Below are positions 10,679 through 16,544 of a stretch of 64,000 nucleotides of DNA, one piece after another; position 1 is the first letter of the stretch; every line of letters starts with the position of its first letter. Under the pieces are notes generated by a model. That model was not told the DNA's origin and made no database searches. It saw nothing but the letters and a program-made list of their open reading frames with translations. Position numbers and translations under genes: made by a program. The stretch comes from Ardenticatenaceae bacterium (lineage in GTDB: Bacteria; Chloroflexota; Anaerolineae; Promineifilales; Promineifilaceae): positions 1 through 64,000 of the forward strand of contig JACKBU010000025.1 of NCBI GenBank assembly GCA_020634395.1, given 5' to 3'.

Positions 10679-11284
10679 GTGGCCCAAAACGTTCTGCCTC
10701 AGCCGGTACAGAAGTTGATCAATGAGCTGGCGCGCCTGCCGGGTATTGGTCCCAAGTCGGCGGCGCGGCTGACGTTTTATTTGCTGCGCGCCGGGGAAGA
10801 TCAGGCGTTGGACCTGGCGCAGGCTTTGCAAGATTTGAAGCAGCGCACGCGGTTTTGTTCGGTCTGTTTCAACATTACGGAGGAAGATCCGTGTGTGATC
10901 TGCCAGGATAACGGCCGTGATCCTTCCGTGTTGTGTGTGGTCGAGGAACCTCTCGACGTGGTGGCGATTGAACGGTCACGGGCGTTTAACGGCCGTTACC
11001 ACGTTCTCCACGGGGCCATTTCGCCGGTAGAGGGCGTTGGCCCGGAGGATTTGCGCATTGCTGAACTGGTGGACCGCGTAGAACAGGGAAACTTCCGCGA
11101 AATGATCCTGGCAACCAATCCCACCCTCGAAGGCGAATCGACCGCTTTGTACTTGCAGCGCCGCCTGGCGCGCGAAGGACTGCGCCTGACGCGGCTGGCG
11201 CGCGGCCTGCCCGTCGGCGGCGACCTGGAATATACCGACGAGATTACGCTGGGCCGCGCTTTAGAAGGCCGGCAGGAGATGTAG
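10679..11284 (+). CDS. recR: Recombination protein RecR
   Basis: This 201-residue protein works with RecO in loading RecA at gaps. The N-terminal helix-hairpin-helix (LPGIGPKSAARLTFYLL) is followed by a four-cysteine zinc motif (CSVCFN...CVICQD, near residues 58-77). The Toprim domain comes next (VVEEPLDVVAIE...HGAISPVEGVGPEDLRI). The C-terminal RxARGLPVGGDLEYTDEITL signature is complete. It starts with GTG at 10679, 2 bp after the ybaB stop. The partner gene recO is in the same window at 19768-20550. Confidence 0.96.
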   Translation: MAQNVLPQPVQKLINELARLPGIGPKSAARLTFYLLRAGEDQALDLAQALQDLKQRTRFCSVCFNITEEDPCVICQDNGRDPSVLCVVEEPLDVVAIERSRAFNGRYHVLHGAISPVEGVGPEDLRIAELVDRVEQGNFREMILATNPTLEGESTALYLQRRLAREGLRLTRLARGLPVGGDLEYTDEITLGRALEGRQEM

Positions 11285-11293
11285 AAAGCGGTT

Positions 11294-11325
11294 GGCTGCC
11301 AGCCGTAAGCTGTGAGCTGGCGGCC
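11294..11325 (+). terminator. Stem-loop after recR
   Basis: GGCTGCCAGC (11294-11303) pairs with GCTGGCGGCC (11316-11325) with one wobble pair. No T-run follows, so a terminator role is uncertain; it may instead be one of the intergenic hairpin elements. Confidence 0.4.
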
Positions 11326-11346
11326 GCCGGCAGTTCGTCTACGCTC

Positions 11347-11375
11347 TTGCCTAGTATGGCGCGTTGTGTTAGCAT
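11347..11375 (+). promoter_or_regulatory. Promoter of tRNA-Gln
   Basis: TTGCCT (11347-11352) is separated by 17 bp from TAGCAT (11370-11375), ending 13 bp before the first base of the tRNA. Both boxes are imperfect but the spacing is ideal. Confidence 0.5.
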
Positions 11376-11388
11376 TCTCGTCTGAAAT

Positions 11389-11460
11389 TGCGGTGTCGCC
11401 AAGCGGTAAGGCAGCGGACTTTGAATCCGCCATTCCCAGGTTCGAATCCTGGCACCGCAG
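11389..11460 (+). tRNA. tRNA-Gln (anticodon TTG)
   Basis: A complete cloverleaf can be folded by eye. The acceptor stem is TGCGGTG with CACCGCA, and the discriminator base is G. The anticodon stem is GCGGA/TCCGC around the loop CTTTGAA, with anticodon TTG. The T arm is CCAGG-TTCGAAT-CCTGG. The CCA end is not encoded. It is flanked by a plausible promoter and a clear terminator, so it is probably transcribed on its own. Confidence 0.97.
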
Positions 11461-11465
11461 CTCAC

Positions 11466-11510
11466 AAAGACCGGTTCAAAGGACACTTGACCCGGTCTTT
11501 TTTGTTTTTT
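11466..11510 (+). terminator. Rho-independent terminator after tRNA-Gln
   Basis: AAAGACCGG (11466-11474) pairs with CCGGTCTTT (11492-11500), and the T-rich stretch continues to 11510. Confidence 0.9.
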
Positions 11511-11595
11511 AGATGCACGGCCGTTGCCCAAACGGCGCCCTTATTTTGCTTGTAGACCCCATCGATCAAGACGATATATGCCAAACGGAGGTACG

Positions 11596-12117
11596 ATGAG
11601 TGAACAAACGTTGCCCAATAAGACGGAACTGACCGCAGAAATGGAGCGGCAGTGGCTGGCGCTAAACGCCGCCCTGGAGCAGATGAGCGATAAACAGATG
11701 ACGACGATCCGTGACGCCGCCGGTTGGACGGTGAAGGATCATTTAATTCACCTGGCGGTGTGGGAACGCTCGGTGCTGGTGGTGCTGAAAGGACGACCGC
11801 GTTATGAAGGGCTGGGCGTGGACGAGGCGTTATACCGCAGCGGGGACGTGGACGCCGTCAATGCGGCGATTCAGCAAAACTGGGAGCTGGTTTCGTTGGA
11901 AGATGTGCTGACGCGCCTGCGGGAGATTCATGGGGAGTTGATGCTGGAGATTGAGAAGTTGAGTGACGCCGATTTGCTACGGCCGTTTACCGCTTATCTG
12001 CCCGGTGAACCTGAAATGGGCGACGGCCGTTTGCTGGAAGAGCTGATCATCGGCAACACGGTGGACCATTTCCCTGAACACATCGAATGGATGGAAACGC
12101 TGGTGGCCCAGGAATAG
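11596..12117 (+). CDS. DinB/DfsB-type four-helix protein
   Basis: This 173-residue protein has the DinB-like four-helix layout. A TVKDHLIHLAVWE helix and a NTVDHFPEHIEWME helix could supply the histidines of a metal site. Members are often thiol transferases or stress proteins; the substrate here is unknown. The ATG at 11596 is preceded by ACGGAGGTACG and is preferred over an in-frame ATG at 11578. Three more DinB-like genes lie at 49.8, 50.8 and 56.4 kb. Confidence 0.75.
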   Translation: MSEQTLPNKTELTAEMERQWLALNAALEQMSDKQMTTIRDAAGWTVKDHLIHLAVWERSVLVVLKGRPRYEGLGVDEALYRSGDVDAVNAAIQQNWELVSLEDVLTRLREIHGELMLEIEKLSDADLLRPFTAYLPGEPEMGDGRLLEELIIGNTVDHFPEHIEWMETLVAQE

Positions 12118-12159
12118 CGGCTAAAAGCCGCGGAAAACATGCCCCGTAGGGGGCTTGAT

Positions 12160-12277
12160 GGAGGCTGGTAAGAAAACACGGTCCGGTTGGTTGTCCGGAT
12201 GCACGCCGCGCGGGTCGTATCCTTCCCTCTCGGGGTGTCCCTTACCGGCAAATACCCCGTCAACACAGAGAGGGCCG
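12160..12277 (+). promoter_or_regulatory. Pseudoknotted structured leader, candidate riboswitch of the yjdF class
   Basis: The sequence shows a nested stem: CCCTCT (12225-12230) pairs with AGAGGG (12269-12274), and CGGGGT (12231-12236) pairs with ACCCCG (12254-12259). The apical loop contains CTTACCGGC (12241-12249). This can pair over 9 bp with GCTGGTAAG (12164-12172), with one G-U pair, to make a pseudoknot. A small hairpin TCCGG/CCGGA sits between (12182-12199). The outer stem captures the purine-rich ribosome-binding stretch just before the ATG at 12278. Genes of the YjdF family are known targets of a riboswitch that binds azaaromatic compounds. Assigning this leader to that class is inference. 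Confidence 0.55.
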
Positions 12278-12502
12278 ATGAAGCCTACGGTCTATTTGAA
12301 CGGCCAGTTTTGGGTTAGCGTGGCGGCGTGGACGACCGCCGCCGGCCGGCACGCGCTGCGCCCGGTGTTGGAGCCAGAACCCCACGATCAGGAACTATGA
12401 GACTTTGTGAACCGGCAGTTTGTGCCGCTGTACAGGCGCAGCCTGCCGGCGCAGCTGTGCCGGCCACCAGAGAGGAGCATCCAACCTACCGGAGGTTTTT
12501 AG
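12278..12502 (+). pseudogene. YjdF-like (DUF2992) gene with an in-frame TGA
   Basis: The frame opens MKPTVYLNGQFWVSVAAW and continues through EPEPHDQEL. It is then cut by TGA at 12398-12400 and resumes in the same frame with DFVNRQFVPLYRRSLPAQL to a TAG at 12500. The pieces fit the YjdF pattern 'TVYxxGQFWVxxxE...EPxDxEVxxFVNxxLxxL', so a single nonsense change seems to have split it. The protein's biochemical role is unknown even in Bacillus. Read-through or a sequencing error cannot be excluded. It sits directly under the structured leader and 122 bp before the next gene. Confidence 0.6.
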
Positions 12503-12624
12503 GGCGGCGCAAAGTGGCGGCAACAACCTCTGGGAGGTTTGTTGACGAGGCAGTACAGAAGAACCCCCGCACGGCCGTTACGAGTCTGGTAAACTTAGGG
12601 AAACAAACTGGGCGATAGGTGAAG

Positions 12625-13728
12625 ATGGCACAACAAACTCAAAACGACGTAAGTCCGGGATATGTTCAGGGATTTCTGGCATCCATGCCGATAGATAGTC
12701 TGGGTGTTTCGCGGCGTATCGTGTATTACTTAAAACGGGGCGGGTTGGCGACGACGCTGGACGTGCAAAGGGCGTGGGAAACAGGCTCGCTGATTATCAT
12801 CAAAAGCGTGGGTAAGACGACGGTTGTTCGGGTGGAGCAGGCTATGAATGCGCTGCTGGCCGACAACGGCTTTAACCTGACCATCAATGAGCTTAAACTG
12901 TTTACCCAGAGTGAGCCAGACGCAGCTCCCGCTCCGCAGGCGCCAGCCGGCATTCTGATGATGCGGTATCGTGATTTGCCGGTTGATATATTGGCCGACG
13001 AAGTGGGGGCGGACAGCATGGCGCGCCTCCAGGCGGCGCAGCTTAAAACCGTGGGCGAAGCTGTCGATTTCTGCCCGGCGGCTGCCGACTTTATGCAGAA
13101 TGTGCCGGCCGCGCTGGCTAAACTGGTGGCCTATCACCAGAAGGGGCTGCAAGAGAAACTGGCGGCTGGCAAACTGCATCCGCAGGCTTGTTACCAGGAC
13201 AGGAGCCTGGGGGAATGGCAGTATCTGGCGCCGGAGCAGGAAAATGAGCAGTGGGCACTGCTGTTTGCGCTGGCGGGCGTCAACAAAGCGGCGTCCCTGA
13301 ACCAGGAATTGTCTTTTTTGATTGCCGACTGTTCGGAAAGAGAGAAGCTGGTTTTCTTTAAGCAGCATCACGAAAGAGAGCGGTTAGATGACACGAAAGA
13401 GCGCGTGGGCGTGACCCGGGAACGTGTCAGACGCATCAGGCTGACGGCCGTGCAAAGAATATGGAAGCAAATCGATAGAAGGCCGGGCGTTTATTTTCAG
13501 ACGGCTTTGCTTATCTGGGCGGACCAGGGCGAGGCGCTTTCTTTGGCGGCCTGGCGGCAGGAACTGCTGCGCCGGCAGGTGATGGACGCGGAGCCGGTCT
13601 GGCAAGATGTAGACGCCTTAGATACGCTGTGCGCGATTCTGCGCAGCAATCCGAAGCGGGCGCGCGCCCTGGACCTGGAAATGGATGCGGCGCTCTTGTC
13701 CTTGCTGACCAAGCGGCCGGGAGATTAG
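12625..13728 (+). CDS. Putative regulator joining an RpoA-CTD-like HhH segment and a sigma-region-4-like helix-turn-helix
   Basis: This 367-residue cytosolic protein appears to be a DNA-binding regulator. Residues about 20-75 (LGVSRRIVYYLKRGGLATT...KSVGKTTVVRVEQAM) resemble the helix-hairpin-helix C-terminal domain of the RNA polymerase alpha subunit. Residues about 235-280 (EREKLVFFKQHHERERL...VGVTRERVRRIRLTAVQRIWK) resemble sigma factor region 4, which reads -35 elements. No sigma region 2 is present, so it is not a normal sigma factor. An ATG at 12625 is preferred over a GTG two codons upstream. The domain calls are by eye; the function is inference. Confidence 0.6.
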   Translation: MAQQTQNDVSPGYVQGFLASMPIDSLGVSRRIVYYLKRGGLATTLDVQRAWETGSLIIIKSVGKTTVVRVEQAMNALLADNGFNLTINELKLFTQSEPDAAPAPQAPAGILMMRYRDLPVDILADEVGADSMARLQAAQLKTVGEAVDFCPAAADFMQNVPAALAKLVAYHQKGLQEKLAAGKLHPQACYQDRSLGEWQYLAPEQENEQWALLFALAGVNKAASLNQELSFLIADCSEREKLVFFKQHHERERLDDTKERVGVTRERVRRIRLTAVQRIWKQIDRRPGVYFQTALLIWADQGEALSLAAWRQELLRRQVMDAEPVWQDVDALDTLCAILRSNPKRARALDLEMDAALLSLLTKRPGD

Positions 13729-13927
13729 CGGACAGCGCTGCACCAACGGCAGATTTCTGGGCATCGCGCCGCCGTGTCAGCGGTCCCGCCGGGGCCGGAA
13801 TTTAAGCTGTTGTTGAGCCGCGCGAAGTTCGAAAGATTGTAAAGGTTGCAGCGGATCGGGGTCCGGCGCCTGGTGAGTTGTGCCTGTTGTTTTGTTGAGC
13901 GGATGCAGTTTGTTTAGCGACCAACCG

Positions 13928-13975
13928 GAGAGATCAGGGTTATTAACGCAGTAACCCTGATCTCTCTTTAATTTG
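13928..13975 (+). terminator. Rho-independent terminator
   Basis: A perfect 15-bp stem (13928-13942 with 13952-13966; arm GAGAGATCAGGGTTA) has a 9-nt loop and is followed by TTTAATTT. It lies 200 bp after the regulator gene ending at 13728. Confidence 0.8.
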
Positions 13976-14018
13976 TCGGGACTTTTTTAGAAATTGTCTT
14001 GATGAATGTTGAAGTTGT

Positions 14019-14066
14019 TTAAACTTTTTGGGCAAGAGATGCGCATCTCTTGCCCAAAAAGTTTAA
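14019..14066. repeat. 48-bp perfect palindrome without a spacer
   Basis: Each 24-bp arm reads TTAAACTTTTTGGGCAAGAG then ATGC, and the centre lies between 14042 and 14043. Every base pairs. It has no loop, so it is better described as a cruciform-capable palindrome than as an ordinary terminator, although the A/T-rich ends could serve as a bidirectional terminator. Confidence 0.95.
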
Positions 14067-14205
14067 GCGAGTGGGGGGGATTGATGGGATGGGGGGAACG
14101 GCCGTTTGCTTTGTGGGAAATAAACTTGAGAGAAGCAAGCAGGAAGGGTGTTCGTTGGATAATGGCGTGCTGTTTTGCGAACGACAGAAGGTACGACAAA
14201 TTTGC

Positions 14206-14235
14206 TTGACAGTGGAATATGGGCTGGTGTATTGT
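14206..14235 (+). promoter_or_regulatory. Promoter upstream of the OLD-family nuclease
   Basis: A consensus TTGACA (14206-14211) is followed after 18 bp by TATTGT (14230-14235). Transcription would begin near 14242, leaving a leader of about 215 nt before the gene at 14458. Confidence 0.65.
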
Positions 14236-14335
14236 AGCCGGTGAAGAGTCCAGTGCTCAGTCGCACATGGTAACTATGCAAGTCTTTTACAGGACTAGAA
14301 GCCCTGGCAGCAGGGAAAAGAAAGAGAAAAATTAA
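14236..14335 (+). ncRNA. Possible structured leader or small RNA before the OLD-family gene
   Basis: The 100 nt after the promoter contain AGTCC facing GGACT about 50 nt later, and a tight hairpin CCCTG-GCAG-CAGGG followed by a purine-rich tail AAAAGAAAGAGAAAAA. There is no gene in it and no terminator T-run. It could be an untranslated leader. No known RNA family is recognised. Confidence 0.3.
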
Positions 14336-14457
14336 TGAAACGGCCGTCTAACAAACAATGAAACGCGCATGAATGGATTGGAAACGGCCGTGGTCGGTTA
14401 TCGAGACGTTATACATTCAAAAGATTTATACGACTAGTCAATAATTAATGAAAAGAT

Positions 14458-16236
14458 ATGTTAACTGAACTCCACCTTCAAAACTTCCGTTGCTTTGAGG
14501 ATCATTTAATAAAATTCGAACCGTTGACAATAATGGTGGGTGCAAATAATGCAGGAAAATCCACGGTGATCGAAGCCCTACGCCTCATATCTCTTGTTTG
14601 TTCACGTTATGGAACTGTTAGCTTTAAAAAGCCCCCTTCGTGGTTAGAGTTGCCAATGTCCTACAGGGGTATGTCTCCGTCACTTCAAAGGATTGACTTT
14701 AATGCTGATAGTGTTTTTTATAATCTAGGCGATCCTCCTGCAAAGATAACGGCCAAATTTGAAAATGGGGCAACCGTAGCAATTTACATCGGCTCTGATG
14801 GGAACATTTATGCAACAATTTTCGATCCAGCTGACCGACTGATCACAAATAAAGGGCAAGCATTAAAAATGCCATTACCTCGCATTAATGCCCTTCCACA
14901 AGTGGCTCCAATTGTAAAAGAAGAAGTAATTTTAGATCGGGATTATGCAAGGAGAGTAACATCCTCTGCATGGGCCTCACTTCATTTCCGCAATCAGTTA
15001 TATCTTTACCCAGAATATTATGATGAATTTAAGAAACTGGCTGAAGAAACGTGGGCGGATCTAAGAGTAATTTCTCTCGACCGTGAAGGCAATTTTCCCG
15101 GGGACAGGCTAGGACTTTTTGTACAAGATCATGAATTCGTGGCTGAGGTTGCTTGGATGGGTCATGGTTTGCAGATGTGGCTTCAAACAATGTGGTTTCT
15201 GGCGAGATTTGAAGAAAGCCAAACGATAATACTTGATGAGCCCGATGTATACATGCACGCTGATTTGCAAAGAAAACTAATTAGGCTGCTACTTGGAAGA
15301 CATCCTCAAATAATCGTAGCAACCCATTCAGTTGAAATCATGTCGGAAGTAGATTCGACCAACATATTAATAATTGATAGAGTATCTCGTCAATCGGTCT
15401 TTGCCACATCAATTCCGTCGGTACAAAACGTGATCGATAATATAGGTGGAGTCCATAATCTACAGTTAGCTCGCCTTTGGCATTCCAGACGATGTTTGTT
15501 AGTTGAAGGCAAGGACATGCAATTTTTAAAAGTGGTTCACGACAAGGTGTATCCGTCCAGCCCAAGTTCACTAGATGTTGTTCCAAATATGCAAATTGGG
15601 GGATGGTCAGGATGGAATTACGCTGTAGGTTCACGACTATTATTAAAAAACGCAGTGGATGAAGAAGTTATTACATACTGCATTTTCGATTCAGACTATC
15701 ATACTGAAAAGCAGATAACAGATAGGTATCAAGACGCAGCTTCCAGAGGGGTTGACATTCACATTTGGACAAAAAAGGAAATCGAAAACTACTTCCTTGA
15801 ACCTAAAGCCATTGCAAGATTAATTTCCCGAGAAAATCGTAAGACTGACTCTCCACCAACCGTTTTAGAAATCAAATCAATAATTGGCAAAATAATAGAG
15901 TCGATGAAAAATGATGTGTTTGATGCAATGTCTACTGAATACTCCTTAGAGGATAGAGGGGGTGGCGTTTCTAAAGCAAATAGTAAAGCTCGAAAGAGAT
16001 TAGATAAGGCATGGGCAACCGAAGAAAGTCGTATGTCAGTTGTATCTGGTAAAAAACTGATAAGCAAGTTGTCAGAATGGGCACAGTTAAATTACGGGGT
16101 CTCACTTAATGCTGGAAGAATTCTGCGAGAAATGCGAAGGGAAGAATTAGACAGTGAAATTGTAAGGGTTATTAAAGCAATTCATGCTTCAAGACCATTT
16201 GTTGCTCTCGGTTTAGGTGAACGTTTGTACGTGTAA
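14458..16236 (+). CDS. OLD-family nuclease: AAA ATPase with C-terminal TOPRIM domain
   Basis: This 592-residue protein has an N-terminal SMC/ABC-like ATPase: LQNFRCFED, Walker A GANNAGKST at 28-36, Walker B TIILDEPDVYMHADL near 257, and an ATHS switch near 290. A TOPRIM domain follows, with LLVEGKD near 347 and the acidic triplet DSD near 410. OLD-family proteins cut DNA and act in phage defence (for example GajA, AriA or retron effectors). No helicase partner, reverse transcriptase or AriB-like gene is adjacent, so it would be a stand-alone class 1 OLD protein. The gene is clearly more AT-rich than its neighbours and lacks the ACGGCCGT octamer, which suggests recent transfer. Confidence 0.85.
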   Translation: MLTELHLQNFRCFEDHLIKFEPLTIMVGANNAGKSTVIEALRLISLVCSRYGTVSFKKPPSWLELPMSYRGMSPSLQRIDFNADSVFYNLGDPPAKITAKFENGATVAIYIGSDGNIYATIFDPADRLITNKGQALKMPLPRINALPQVAPIVKEEVILDRDYARRVTSSAWASLHFRNQLYLYPEYYDEFKKLAEETWADLRVISLDREGNFPGDRLGLFVQDHEFVAEVAWMGHGLQMWLQTMWFLARFEESQTIILDEPDVYMHADLQRKLIRLLLGRHPQIIVATHSVEIMSEVDSTNILIIDRVSRQSVFATSIPSVQNVIDNIGGVHNLQLARLWHSRRCLLVEGKDMQFLKVVHDKVYPSSPSSLDVVPNMQIGGWSGWNYAVGSRLLLKNAVDEEVITYCIFDSDYHTEKQITDRYQDAASRGVDIHIWTKKEIENYFLEPKAIARLISRENRKTDSPPTVLEIKSIIGKIIESMKNDVFDAMSTEYSLEDRGGGVSKANSKARKRLDKAWATEESRMSVVSGKKLISKLSEWAQLNYGVSLNAGRILREMRREELDSEIVRVIKAIHASRPFVALGLGERLYV

Positions 16237-16544
16237 ACGAAGTATGGGTGTTGATATGGCATAACAACGGTTGCAGATGACCAGGAGATCGGATCTCACT
16301 TGCCGTTCAAGGACGTGATTGGTTAATTAGTCCCGCCCGCCTATGTGTTGATTTTTTTCTCCCGACAACTGAACCAAACGCTAAACGGCCCGGCAGGAAA
16401 AGTAGTGGAGTTTCTATCCCGTATCACTGATACGGGACTTGCACGGGGGGGAACGGCCGTTTTCTCCACACACAACCCCCAACAAAAAGAGGGCTTTCAC
16501 CCCTGGCGAAAGCCCTCTTTACGTCTCGTAAAACGTTTCCCGCG
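16237..16544. other. Gene-free gap between the OLD gene and glyQS
   Basis: The gap holds a 10-bp inverted repeat with a one-base centre (TCCCGTATCA-C-TGATACGGGA, 16417-16437), one ACGGCCGT octamer at 16453, and the terminator of the converging glyQS gene. No open frame here looks like a gene. Confidence 0.6.
16481..16520 (-). terminator. Terminator of glyQS
   Basis: A 13-bp stem, AAAGAGGGCTTTC (16486-16498) with GAAAGCCCTCTTT (16508-16520), is followed on the minus strand by a run of T. It lies 24 bp after the glyQS stop codon. On the plus strand it could also stop transcription coming from the OLD gene. Confidence 0.85.

Larger units (their letters stand above)
13729..14457. other. Gene-free 0.73-kb stretch with terminator, palindrome, promoter and structured RNA
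   Basis: No convincing gene is present; the short open frames here overlap repeats. The stretch holds a terminator (13928-13975), a 48-bp perfect palindrome (14019-14066), a strong promoter (14206-14235) and a possibly structured transcript (14236-14335). Three ACGGCCGT octamers also occur, near 14099, 14340 and 14384. Composition becomes AT-rich toward the nuclease gene at 14458. Confidence 0.7.

Noticed and set aside
14006..14281. Small open frames in both directions near the 48-bp palindrome
   Set aside because: They exist only because the palindrome repeats the same codons on both strands; translations show no protein-like features.
14236..16236. Retron or Gabija system
   Set aside because: An OLD nuclease with an upstream RNA is suggestive, but no reverse transcriptase and no UvrD-like GajB gene is present.
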